A program made the translations under genes and the position numbers. A DNA stretch of 64,000 nt from Stenopsyche tienmushanensis (Eukaryota; Arthropoda; Insecta; Trichoptera; Stenopsychidae). The stretch spans positions 868,001 to 932,000 of the forward strand of contig WACJ01000102.1 in assembly GCA_008973525.1 (NCBI GenBank). The letters run 5' to 3'. Below are positions 13,811 to 27,000 of this stretch, one piece after another. Numbering within the stretch: the first letter of the stretch is position 1; every line of letters begins with the position of its first letter. Below the pieces are notes generated by a model, which did no database searches, was not told the DNA's origin, and saw nothing but the letters and a program-made list of their open reading frames with translations.

Positions 13811-14265
13811 ACCCTTTGAGCAGTGAGCTAATTTTAAATCATCATAAACTTAGATGTTATATTCGAATGTCCGCCATCTATCGTCCGTATAAATCCACTT
13901 ATCTGTCAAGGCCGCGCAGCGTGTATGAAGCTTGTATATAAATAAATAAACACTCTCGATAGCACACAATATTTGTTAATTTCTTCGCATAAACATAAAC
14001 AATACACTTGAAATCGACTAATTTTGGTTATCATTATTAGTCGATAAATTTTTCGCATAATAAGCTTTTTCAAACGAACGCCAGCCCATTATTTTCGGAA
14101 TAACTGTCGTTTCAAATAAGGAAGTTTCCATGCCGCACCCTGTTTTCTCATCTTTGAAGCTTTCTTCACCAATATTTCGAATATTGTGCTCTGAATTTTG
14201 AGTCATATCAGATTTAATCTCCATCAAACTTGTTTCATCAGTATCTTCCATTATATCCACTCTGT
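13811..14265 (-). mobile_element. piggyBac-like internally deleted element with an 80-codon acidic frame
   Basis: The left end (accctttgagcagtgagcta) matches the repeats at 11986 and 28107. At the right a minus-strand frame (14260-14018) starts MDIMEDTDETSLMEIKSDM and stays open for 80 codons. Acidic N-termini of this kind are usual in piggyBac transposases, so this may be the N-terminal remnant fused to the 3' end. The right boundary is cut by a hAT copy. Confidence 0.4.
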
Positions 14266-14267
14266 TC

Positions 14268-14700
14268 CAAGCAAGCGCCTGTTACGGGCGCAACTGGGCT
14301 TGGGGCGCAAAACGCAGAATGCCGACCCAGTCGAGAGTTGAACATGGTTTTATTTTACTCGACCGTTCTACTTTACTTGAACCAAAACTAATTGACTCTG
14401 TCCGTTTTTATAATATATACTAAGCTGTTTAATCCTTCTTTTCTTAACATTGGGCCGATTCAGCCGGCATAAGCCCGCAATAAAATAAAGAACCATATTT
14501 TCTACCGATTGTAAAATTTAAACAATCCACCCGATCAGTCTTCTCCGGACAACTTCGTTTTGCAATGAGAGAGATTGTGATCGTTCCGTAGACATGTTCA
14601 GGTATGGCATCCAATCGTGATGCGCTCATTCTCATATCAGCGGTCCGAAAAGCGGACTGTTTGGACATACACACTTTGTGGCCACTCCGTCCTCTTTTAG
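14268..14700 (+). mobile_element. hAT-type MITE, inverted copy truncated at both ends
   Basis: The interior is in the reverse orientation to the copy at 5612: gcaactgggcttggggcgca near the left, then actcgaccgttct, and gcggtccgaaaagcggac near the right. The terminal repeats are absent. Its left edge abuts a piggyBac-like remnant. Confidence 0.75.
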
Positions 14701-17700
14701 ATCAGATCTCGGATAATCAATTATTATATTTTTTTAAATTCAAAACTTTCAAATAATAGGTTTATAAAACACGTTTTCAACTATTTTTCTTGTACAACAA
14801 ATATTCATAAATGTTTCATTATTTTTATGACATTCCCAGAACCACATTTTTATGATTTTCCGAATGAATGACTTTTAAATTTGCCATAATCTGCACAGTC
14901 TTGCATCAATCCTATTATTAAATTCTTATTATAAAATATCTATATCTCATCAATACAAAATGTTCGTTTTTCCACTTTTTGAAACAATAAAATCGAAGCT
15001 TACAAATATTGATCGATGTTTTATAATTGCATTATCGATTGTTTATCAAATGACAGGAGAGAATCTTCATGGGCATCTTTCCAATTAGTCACGTATTTAT
15101 TGTATTTAAAGTGCAGATAACGCAATATTTAAAGACGAAATCGTCTGATAATAAATCTGAATGAATGTTTTATTTCATAGCCTGAATCTATAAAATATCT
15201 AAGATAAATACGAGCAGTATGTGGAAATGCTTGGAATTCAGTTGTCGGGAATTTTTCGCGCAAAGATGAAATAAAATCTCGCCATGAATTTTTTTTATAC
15301 GACGGCTTCAAGCCGTGTGTAATGCTATATCAATATATAATAAAACGTGTAAATACCCGCAGTTTAGTGCAGGAATGGGAATAAAAGGGAAGAGCCGAGC
15401 TGAACTGATGCAGTATTCATAAGGCTCCTGGCATAATTCCACAGCCTCATCTCCATTTCGTGAAAGCTTTCAGTCTGCCTTTTTTAATATAATTTTGTCC
15501 TCGAGCGAACTGCATTCGCTTCCATGTGTATAATTAGGGCTGTCGTAACAACGATTGCTTGTTTTTGGAATAAAGGTCGGTCGAGAATGGATTCTCATTA
15601 TAGTGTTGGCAAGAATGAATAACGAGCTGAAAATTTGCAAATATTACAGATGTTTTCATATGAAATGTCCGATCGAAATAACTATCATTTACATTGCTGC
15701 TTAAAGCTCAAATAAAGCCAAAAATCTAATCGATGAAAGCTATATTTTTATGATCCAAGATTTTTTTTAATAAAAGGATATCAGTTGTCTTAATTGGCTT
15801 CTATTAATCGATACAGAACTAATGTGTTGATGTGATGATGGCGACTTATGATTGCTCTAATTTCTTACCAATGCTTACTAAATATAGAGCAGAAAATGAG
15901 TTTCAATTTTCGCCTGTAAATCTTCGTCATCAATGCATTGAATCGGTCGTTTGCGTGATTAGTTTACTAAGACAAATAAAACTAGTTGAAAATCGAACAT
16001 TTCATATGATTATTAGTTTCGGCGATATGTGTATGTTTGTCCGTTTGATATGCTGTAAGGAGTCAGGTTTGAGGGTTTACTCTGATTGTTTGGATTTTAT
16101 AAATACTTTTTATTGATCCTGGTAGCTTATGCGTGTCTTGGAAGTTGAATAACTTTGGGAAGTCTCGGCTGAATCGACGGATCCATTAAAAAATTAACAC
16201 GAACGCGGTCGTGAAGAGGGAGAGTGCTCTATGGGAATAGTCATGAATAATTACAAGTTTACATTTGAGCCAGACCAATTTTCACAGTACATGCTGTCTC
16301 ATAAACGACGAACTTTTTCAAAAAGTCACCATTATTTTATCTGCTAAAAAAGCATAACGTATGAAACGTGCAGCTATAAATAGTGGCTTAATTATCAGGT
16401 TGATAACCTTTAGGGTCGAGTTCATATCTTCTAGACAATATGGATAGAATGGGAAATAAATGAAGATACGAAAATGATGAAAAATATTTTGTAAATATTA
16501 TTTTCTTAGTATTTTAGCATTAAATGACCATTAAAGGATTTGTTATTCCGATTTATATCAATCATTCACTTTGACATCTTGATGGAAAAATATGTCATTG
16601 CAATCCAAATCATGATATGAAGAAGTTCTTTCATCATCGTGGCCATTCCTACTGAGCTCCTTGAACGGAACATGGGTATTTGTTTAAAAAGTTGCTGAAT
16701 AAATATGTTCTTATTCGAGAAGATAATGATATAAATGTTTAGGTATGGCATCCAATCGCGAGACGTTCATTCGTCATTTAAGCGGTCCAAAAAGCGGACC
16801 GATTGAACATACAAATCTTGTGGCTCCTCCGTCCTCTTTTAGGGCTTTTTGCGGCATTTTCTATGATCTGTACGATCACATAAGCAACGTAGCGTCTAGA
16901 CATTTTCTATCATAGTACTTTTAGGGCTATCTTTGTATATTATTTTAAAACGTGCATTAAATAATATTTAATATTAGTTAACTTTAACAGGACTAACAGC
17001 TAGATTTTGACCGCTGTATTGATGATTTGGTGATCGCTGTACTATTCAGTAACTTGACGAAAATATAGAAAATAGCCTAATCCAGCAAACGAATGAATTT
17101 ATTAACAAACTTAAATCATTTTTAGTTACATTATTGTTAGCTATAATGATATTTTTTGGCGAAATTGGTGAATTTATAAGCGCAATTTTATCTGAGAAAA
17201 ATAAAAATATTGATATTTTTATTCTTTTGGAACCTAGACCAGTTTCTTGTACTAATTCTATGTTTCTTATAATAGGTATTTTTTGGTAGCCCAATGATCG
17301 TGTAATATGAAGCTGTAAGTATGTATAATTCTAGCCAGTTTGTTAAAAATATTATGATATTAAATATCTTTGCCAAATGCGCCTAGAATATAAAATAACG
17401 CAATCGGTGTTGATTCTCTCGATGACGAAAATGTATAAATTGTTACTCAACAATATGTTTTTATGTTTGTTGTTCCAATGATACAAAAACATCCGGATAT
17501 TGAAAGTCTTTAAGCATTTGCTAGAACTAATACAAAAAATAAATAAGTCTCTCATATGTAAACATGTTCGCGATATAACTGTGATATCTACGATTTAGCT
17601 TAGGACAAACATTTAAACACTTTTAGCAACATCACAACATCGATTATTAATGTTTTTTTTTTTTTAAATAATTGTTTATTTCCAGGTCTTGCTTTTGGTT

Positions 17701-18082
17701 GGTTGATCTTTGCATGTCGAGGAACTGAAAGATTAATATCTAAGACCGAAGATATGCTATACAATGATATAATAATGTCGATGAGACCCATTTCAAGCTC
17801 ATAAATTATCAGGTAACAATTAATAATAAGATGAAATACCCAAATAGATGTTTCATTCTAATTCCGATGCCATTTTGAATATGCTTTAAATCTGAAAATA
17901 CACTATCGTGTCGAGCTAATTTAGTTAATTAAGGCAGTCATTTACGAAGCTTTCAAATCATGATAAGGGGCGTAGACGGGGTTGAAAGGGCGTCGCCCTT
18001 ATATCTTTTGAATCCGTGATTAAACATTTTTAGCATTTACGTGTTGTAAATTTGAATATAATTTAAATGAAAATAATTTCAG
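14701..18082. other. No gene seen apart from a hAT fragment; probable upstream region of the EF-hand gene
   Basis: AT-rich DNA. An acceptor-like tttcag at 18077-18082 suggests that the EF-hand gene has a further 5' exon somewhere in or left of this stretch, but none could be placed. Confidence 0.4.
16738..16885 (+). mobile_element. hAT-type MITE, short internal fragment
   Basis: About 150 bases match the interior of the family in the reverse orientation (ggtatggcatccaatcg, gcggtccaaaaagcggac, cctccgtcctcttttagg, ttttctatgatctgtac). No ends are present. Confidence 0.7.
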
Positions 18083-18098
18083 ATCAAATGAGACGAGG

Positions 18099-21000
18099 AT
18101 GGAAAATAAGGAAAATAAGCAACCGGAAAAAAATACTGGAAAAGAGCAACACCCAGGAACATTGTCGATCGTGACAAAGTCCAGGAGCGAGGAAGCCGTC
18201 GCCAGCTCGGCCAACAGAGGCTTAAAGCACGAAAAAGATGTCAGATTTGCAACAACTCCTGTGGAAATCCCGAATAGAGTCATCGACAAAGACTCGATAA
18301 AGACCAAAGAAAGCAAACCGTTGAAGACCAACACACAGGAGTCGTACGATTTCAAAGGTGGCTCCCCGAAAGTGTCTAGAAAATATTTCACCAACTGGAA
18401 GCAAGCCTGCGATAAGACCAAGGATAGAACCAGAGAACTTCTCAAAAGATGGAGAACCCTGCCGGAGACCGATTTGCCGGAAGATCAAGAAATTCTGGGC
18501 GATCCGGTTGAAGATAAAAGCTCCAAAGGCCACGGATGGAGCGTTCATGTTTGGAGTAGGTATCGAATTACTAAATATAAGAATGATTTTGAGTTTTTCT
18601 TTTTTAGTTTGTTCTTATATCTTAAATCCGTTCAGTTAATAACAATCCATTTACCCCTATCTACCTCTTTATAATATTGATGTATTTGACGTGAAACTTG
18701 TATAGAAAAAGTAGGGCAAATTAGCTTGAACGTCACGAAAAGTGAAACTCCTAGCTTGTAGTATACACATCGCATTCATTACAGATGTGCTACGTGCATG
18801 CGATGCATTGCCTATACTGTGTGTGTGTGTCTATACGTAACATAAAGCAACCACTACACCACTATTTTCTATTTTATTATATATTACACAACACTTTTAG
18901 TTGACAATTTCCTAGGAACTAAGTTTCATTTTTACCGCACGAGCTACGCGCATTTTTTCCTATTCATAGCTTTTTAATTTTGCATTCAGTATCACTTTTA
19001 TCATACTTGTCAGCATGAAAGGCAGGCTTAAGATTGAAATACAAAGAAGCAAGACGAAATTAACGGTAATAGATATATTAAAGAAACGAAGTCATACATA
19101 AGCTAAAAATTTCAAGCATTTGTCTTGATTTGAATGATAAAAAGCAATACGAGGAAAATGATGAGGAAGTTTTGGCAAAACTGAAGCGTATCCAATCTTA
19201 TCAAGCGCGTGTCAAGATATGTCTTCGTCTTATTTGACAATTATTCTGTTATAAATAATCTGAAAGAATAAAGAAACCGGTGATGGCTATAAATATGGAC
19301 ACCATCAAAACATCATGGGTGCAACTGGGCTTGGGGTGCAAACGCAGAATAGCGAGAGTTGCATATGAAACATCATCACGATGCTGTTTTTGTTTCATTG
19401 TGAGCAAATGCGGCACCCATTTTGCGCACAGCTTTCTCATGTGCAAATTCTCAGTCAATATGCGATGTACAGCATTTTTAGAAAGGCTTATCATATCTGC
19501 TAGCTCGCGCACTTCCAGTCGACGGTCATCCAATACCATTTTGTGGATTTTCTTCACCATTTCTAGGGTGGTTACCTCATTTAGTAGACCACTACGCTGT
19601 TCGTATTGGCAGCTCGTAAAGCCTTATTTAAACTCTGCCACCTAATATTTTACTGTTTTAAACGATGGAGTAGACTCCCTGAGAGTAGAATCAAGTTTTG
19701 ATTTTAATATTAGTTGGACACTACAAAGATTGAAGCCTAGTCCTGAAGATATGATCTGAAAAAAGAAGCCTTAAACCAGGGATGTCCAACCGGTCGATCC
19801 GGATCGACCGGTCGATCTTTAAGCAAAATTTGCCTTAAACGAATGTTTTTTGATATTGCATTAACTTCACCATTTCAATAATAAGTTGTACTGATGTGTT
19901 TAATTTATGATGCTCATTTGGCATGCTTATCAGCAATATTTGTGGTTTTGACCCAGGCGTTGCAAAACATTTGCTTTGTCGTATATGCGAGACTATGACA
20001 GTCATTAAATCGCCGCTTATCGATCAGGTCTTATCGGATTTGGACGTCGCGGATCATGGAAATCTTCATAGACGATCGACGGTCATTGATCCAGACATAA
20101 TGGCAAACGTAAAAAAATCTCGTTCGCAATGCTGTCAATTCAGCTAACTGCATGTGAATGACCGTTTTAAACACGATGTAAATTAACCAGTTAAAAATCT
20201 TCATTGAATAAACGACGTAGATGGAATTCGAAATTAGACGTCTGGGATCTCAATACATCAGGTCTGAAGAATAATTTCCTTATAATTCGACTGCTTGGCA
20301 GGAAATGCATTCGATTGGACAAGTTTGCTGATGACGAGGACGACGATCGACGATTGTCGATGCATTTAGTGATCAGTAAACATTGAACCAAAAATTTTCG
20401 AAAACTGAAAGCCAGTTGATCTGAAATAATGATAAGCATACGATCCAAAGTTTTGCATCGAATGAATCACAGATCAGATTTCACAATTTGAGAAGCGATT
20501 GCAGCCTCGGTCAGTCCCGTGCGACGACGTTGATGTTGTTTTTTCGACGTCCAAGGACTTGAGAAAAAAATTGATTTACTTATTCGAGTTCGCGATGCCT
20601 TGCACGTAGATCTTCTCAAAATTGCGAGCTGTTTTGCACGAGCTTCTTGTCAGACTGGAAAGACCGGTTTGTTTTTTTGAGTGTTTACAAATGCTTATCG
20701 AAGGTTTCATTTAAGTTTGGGTGTTTGCGCAGTTATAACGAGCTGATCTATTTGGACTCGGCGACGAAGATCGACGCCGACGACGCTAAGCGAGGCATTT
20801 GGTCGCATTTGGCGTTTTCCGAATTGGCGTAATTTGTTTTCTCAACAATTATTACAATTATCGTCAGGATTGGTGGCCCCTACTTTGCGTGGGTTCTGAT
20901 TGCGAATAAACAGCGAGATAAAACTAATGCGCGAGGTTCGATCGAATAGTATATCAATAAATCAAAATTATTCCATAAAAATGTGATGAAGAATCTGGAG

Positions 21001-24000
21001 AGGTTCCAAATTTATATAAGCCCAAAGAAAATATTTAAGCTATAGGGATGTTTTAACCGAACATTGATATTGATATCATCATAGTGCGGTCATAAACAGT
21101 TCACTGGATAACTATGTGCCTCTTCAATATCTATTCCTAGGAAGGGGCTACATCCATTTTGTCTTTATCATACATTTATCTTCTCGAAGTACGCTTTTGC
21201 GACCGTCTCAATAGGGAGTGTGGGATTTATACAGATTGAGCAGTTTTCTCCGGAAGACAGGGAAAAACTACTCTAAACGACCTTGTTGATTTTACTGGAA
21301 AAGGCTTTCCTGAGTGCAAAGAGTCCAGTCCTTCCTATCCTCACAAGGACGTTACCGGGCTAGATTGAAGTCCTGCGTTACGCCTGATTGCATCTCAGAT
21401 TCGCTCATATACCAACTGAGGGTTCATGTGCAACTTATCCGAGTGAATTCGAAATTAAGCGGTTTTCAATTTCAGGTCGACCTTTTCAGTTCAGCGATTT
21501 CAGAGCGATATAAAAGACAACGGAAGACAGTGCTGTTATTGTTGGGAAATTAAATTCTTTAATTGTCCCACTTCAAGACCGTCTGCTTGTTGTTCCTCTT
21601 GTCCTTGTTCGATTCCTAAAGTTTCCTAGCTCTGAACCGGTAATGTTATTTATGCTATATATTATTGAGTAGTATCAACAATGTAAGAGATAGTGAGTGA
21701 CAAACAAGCAGGGGAACTTTTTTTCCTGTAGGAGGAGAATCTTGCATAAGACATCCTGGGTTTGATCCCTGGGTAGTGTTAGATTCTTACTGACTAAACC
21801 CCTCCCTTGTCCGTCTTTGCCCCCCTGGTATTGTTTTTAGCATTGCTTCAAGAGGACAGGTAGTCGGGTCTTAGGTATTCTAGTGTTGGAGAGCCGCTCT
21901 GCACCTCTCTCTTTTACTGCCCTCTTTGGCGCTCAGGATTTCTTCAATGTAATCGCGCCAAAGGTTCCAATTCTTCTTGCTTGCCATCATGCTATGGACC
22001 ATGTTATCAACAATGAGCTCGGTTACCCCGAGTGCTTTTTTCAGGGAATTTCTCTGGGATGCCGAAGCCTTACAGTCAGTGATGGTGTGTTCTCCACCGA
22101 CTTACGACCGGGATAAGTCGGTGAGTCCATCTTCCCTTGCTGGACTGAACCCATCTCAAGCAGGTGGGTCTGTATAAATAGCAATGGATAGTAGATAAAC
22201 TGAGCACTAGCTAACTGATCGAAGAACATTTAAGTAGTTAATCTGCATATAAATAATAGTCAAGTATTAGAATTAGTAACATTTTTTAAATGCGATGACT
22301 GGGAATATAAAACGCATTTATGTGTCATTTTTATTAGGATATAATTATATAGCATCTAAGCACATACTCATGTTTTGGGGGCTTAATTTTGATGTATACT
22401 TAGCTACTTGCCAACTGATCCTGAAGTTTGCAGGATTCCTCTCAATAAATGGACGGCGCAATACTCCCACGCGACACTCGCCTCGACTTAAGCACTGAAT
22501 CGTCTCGATCAATTCAATTCCGTGCCTTGCGATCGTGTCTGCGTTGATTAAAAAATAATAAAGTGTAACGTACGACGCTCTTCTGACGCTCGCGGATCAG
22601 ATCGATCGCGGCGCAATCCATAACAATGGTCCCGACCCACGAGTCGGTTGCGATGAACGACGGAACACTTTTATGATTTCCACGTTACAAAAGCATCCCT
22701 GCCCATTTATCAAACATCTTTTCAAAACGAATTTGCCCATCCAATTTTGATTGCAGGTAATTTGCTCGTTGCTCCAATTCGTGCGGCACCCATGCCAACA
22801 ATTTGCAGCCAGATATCGATAAATAAATGTTTAATTTCATTGTGTCTGCGTGATATTTACCAGGCAAGCATTGAACAAACGGATGATTATTGCGCGGTAC
22901 AATGCCCAGTTCTTTGAATTTAAAATTCAGTGAATTTTGATGATCTTTTAGAACGTTCCTCACATGACTAATGCCCGAGCGCGGGTTTCCATTCATTTTA
23001 CAAATGTTACTGCGATATGTCAGAATATAAATAGTCTCGACGAGGATATCGGCCGAGCAGACGATTCGCCAAACCAGAACCATGGTAGTCGCCACCGAGA
23101 ACAGATCGTATTGTGTGTACCGACATTTAATATCTTTCAACAATTCATACTACTAAGCTAGCAGCTCCAACGTGATATTATCGAGACGCGAACGTGAAAA
23201 ACAATAAGTTTCGGTTTGTTCGTGTTTCTATGGTGTCCGTCGTCGTGTTCCGAAGCACCGAATCGCTTGAAAGCCTGCTGAAAAAATCGGTCGATTTTGT
23301 AAATCTGCAAAGTGCTTTATGTCATGTGAGCGGTAAATTGCGTGCCGAAGAACGCATTTCGAATTATTTGAGCGACGTGGGCGTGGCGGTGACGTCGAAC
23401 CTCGTTCATTTTTTGTTCTTTTCCACAATTTACACACGAGTCGAGCCCCCAATGCGTCATCGTCCATGGACACACTTCCAACGCTTGTCATCCTGTTTCA
23501 TTTTTTGAAAATTCTCTTTATAATTTCATTCTCAATCGTTTGGATCGTCCATTGGGTCCGCGACGGTTTTCATCCCGACGCCTCGGTGCATGACCTGCCC
23601 ACTGCCATTCGAAGCGCATCGACCTCTTTGTACGGCATTTTGTCATCGTCTATCTATGCACATATTTATTTCATTGCCACATTCTTATGATTGTGCTTAA
23701 ATGCTTGATTATTTATAATATTTTAACAGAATGTTGTTGATGCCAGTTAAAATGTCCTATATGCATCATCGGACATTTAATAAAACATTTAATGCGTAGA
23801 GATTTCATAACACATCACTCAATAAGTTAATGGGATTTTTTCGCTTTAATTGTTTTCTTTTTCATTTGGGATCATTTTTTCGCAATTTCTTCCAAAACAA
23901 TCCCATGGACTTATTGAGTGATGATTTATTATCATCCATGCATGATTAAATTATGATAGAATCATTTGAATAGGAATGCTGTATTTATTTAAGCTTTCCC

Positions 24001-27000
24001 TTACTATGCTAAAAACACTCGCACGCTCCGACGATATGTATTTGGTACACCATATCAAAATGTGATTTAAAAACCACAACATTATTAGAGTCGAGTTGTG
24101 GTAAATACATCACAGCGAAGGTTTAAGACGATCAATAAAAAATCCCATTACCAATGTCTGGCGTTAAATGGCAATACGGTCGTTGTTCCGATTGTCCGCT
24201 TTTTCGCTGTCAACGAATCTAAATCCGCCTTCATTTTGTGCAATTTAATTGATGTACTTTTGCATCGCTGACGCATTACAACTATTCATATATTCGACAC
24301 TGCGTCCGATGAACACAAACCAGTATTTTTATTATTGAATTTCGAGATGATGAAAGACTTATCGTCCTTGCATCACCATGACCGAAAATAAATTCTATTC
24401 AATGCTATACATAATTCGGTCATAAATAAGCGCTAACGGTGTTTATTTCGTTCGATAATGCGGATTTAAAAAGCATTATCCTTAAAATGCAGTTATCCTT
24501 CTGTATTTTTTTGTATAATTTTGACTTATTGACGTATTTGGCACACTTTAAATGAACCAATGCTATTCACATAAACGAGCATTAATTTGGACTCTAATTA
24601 TGATCAGACCCTGATGTAAATCAGGGGTACACCCTTCCGGCGATTAGGTGAGCGTGTCAAAGAACCACCCTCTCGATCGAGCTGTTCTCAACCTTTGCTG
24701 ATAAAATGCCAATCTTTGGATGTACAATAAAAAATAACAACGCATTTTTAATTGAAAAAACAACAAGATTTGGATTTTTACAACAGCCAAAACAATGAAT
24801 TATAGCCGTGTAGTAGCAACGTATATTTAATCTGGATAATTAGTGCTAAAAACACTGCTATAAAACATTGTTTGCCTGTCCAATTATTTTGATAAAAATA
24901 TTTTTTAAAAAAAAACGCCTTTATTATTCTTTCGATAAGACTTATCTCTTTGTTTCCTTATCTTTTAGAAATATTAGTAGACTTATTGTTATTCCCGTTG
25001 AGCTGTAACGTCATATTGTATTTTATAAATGAGCATAAATTTTCACAATGTATATTAATATTTTAAGCATCTTATCGAAGAGTAAATTTTTATAACCATA
25101 ACTGCGAGCATAAATCGCGCGAAACTTGTGGCCTCAATCCTGGCTGGCCTTTATATGAATTTTACTATCGACAAACGTGCCCAATTGGAAGTTTTGCAAT
25201 GTTTATCTTGAAAAATATATATTATTTTATCCCATGTTATCATGGTGTCAGATTTTGATGCGTTTCAAGTCGTTACGTTAGTTCGTGCGGCACTAATTCT
25301 ATACGATATTGATAAGCGGTTGCTAATGATTGATCAAATAATTTTAGCCACCTGGGTGAATCGATACAGCGTCGATGGCTGCGATGGAGATAGTCAAGAA
25401 GGCGATGATGAAGACCTTCCGCCAACCCTCAGCGCCCTGCAGACAGAGAAGATGACCCTGTTCTTCACGGAATTGCTTGATACGGACAGGGACGATCTGA
25501 TCAGCGAACAAGATTTTCAACATTTCTGTGAGGTAATTTTGATCCATAACATATTTTCTAATTTAAGCAAAGGACAATCAAAATCTTATTATCGTTATCT
25601 CGTTACCCAAATATACTAAACAATACGCAAATTCAAGCGTTGAACTATTTTTTATTGTTATTGTCGTCACAGCTCAAGAACTATGCCCTAAGCTTGACTG
25701 TTTTTTAGATTGATATGATAACACGACCTCGAAAAATGATGAATCTCCTTATAGCAACACCGAGCCACATATTGTGATTATGTTGATTAAATACAATGCT
25801 TAATTTATTTAGACAAATTATAATAAACGATATATTTTCATTCGATTAAATTTATGGTCTCATAGACCATCGTGCCGCACGTAATCGAATGCTTTCTCCA
25901 TATCCAAGAACACAATAAGCGCGCTTCCTTTCAAATCGAAATGCATCAACACACGTCGATTTATTATGTATTAGATCAAAACTATTTTTTTTATCAACGG
26001 CACATGTTATGATCTTGGCAGTTCGCTATTTCCGGGTATTATCTCGTGTTTACAATTTTTTTTATCTTAAATTATATAAGCACATCTGCGCGAATCGATA
26101 TCAGTTGATCGATCAAAAAGCATGAACGTAAATAATTAATAGTATTTTTATTCCAGTAATAAATGGAACATTGTTCATAAATTCTGCACAATTTGACTTT
26201 TTAATGATTTTAACGCGTTTCATATACAAATTCATTGATTAAAATCTCAAACGAAGGCAATGAATGCTGGAAAATTGCAGTTAAACATGTTGATAATGAG
26301 ATGTTATGTTGGTATAGTGGTTTATAATTCGGACTCTTGTTATAAAGCAGGGGTGGCCAAGCTTTTTATTCCTATTGTACACTTTGTGTTTATGTGGTTA
26401 ATACAATTTTGTAATCATCGATTCAAAAGTAACGTAATTTAACATGAAATTGCAATTAATTTTTAGTAAGATAATTGAGATTAATGATATAAAACTGAAT
26501 ATTTGATCTTTTTCGAAATATTCAAACGATTTCTCCGTTTGGTCATGATTATTGAAATATCCTTTAAAAATAGTGATAATTTCAATAGTGGTTTTGTCTT
26601 ATTTTACCATATGTAGAAGACAGTGCTATATCACCACCCTGGAAAAGTCTTCAATGAAGATCGCCTATGTCTAATAACAGATATGGCATCTTAAAACGAA
26701 GGGTGTTGGTTGAATACATTTGTTAGCATATCGATGTTGGAGTATACATGGATAGCCCTGCCCTCAATAGGATAGAGAAAACGCTTCTCCTGGCCATTGA
26801 TTCGCTTCCATGTTTTTTTAATTAGCTCTTTTTTAAACAGAAACTGGCCCACTTTGCCGACTGGTCCTTTAATTCGCCCGAGTATCACATTTTGCTGGAA
26901 GTGAAGAACGAATTCGTGGAAAGCTTCATCGATCCTCTGCCAACGCAGTGAGTATGAATTGTCGATTATTTACGGAGATAAAATTATAAATTTTAGCATA

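Larger units (their letters stand above)
19900..24420. other. GC-shifted island of broken reading frames inside intron 1 of the EF-hand gene
   Basis: Parts of this stretch (about 19920-20850, 22500-23690 and 24120-24400) are richer in G/C-ending codons such as GAC, GTC and CGC than the AT-rich DNA around them. They hold many frames of 40-150 codons on both strands that look coding but are cut by stops. Examples are a plus-strand stretch before 20600 (DDVDVVFSTSKDLRKKLIYL), one at 20700 (GCLRSYNELIYLDSATKI) and one at about 24170-24260 (LNGNTVVVPIVRFFAVNESK). A LINE remnant interrupts the island. It could be degraded foreign DNA such as an integrated large DNA virus. Confidence 0.3.

Noticed and set aside
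18020..18548. Minus-strand frames over the first EF-hand exon
   Set aside because: They are the complement of an exon whose plus-strand reading joins five further exons in phase.
21717..21760. tRNA-like B box (gggtttgatccctggg)
   Set aside because: No cloverleaf or A box could be folded around it; it lies in the 3' region of the LINE remnant. A similar word near 4950 fails the same way.
24621..24680. hAT-like CAGGGGTACACCC
   Set aside because: Only one end is seen, with no partner or target duplication. The same holds for CAGGGGTGGCC at 26348.
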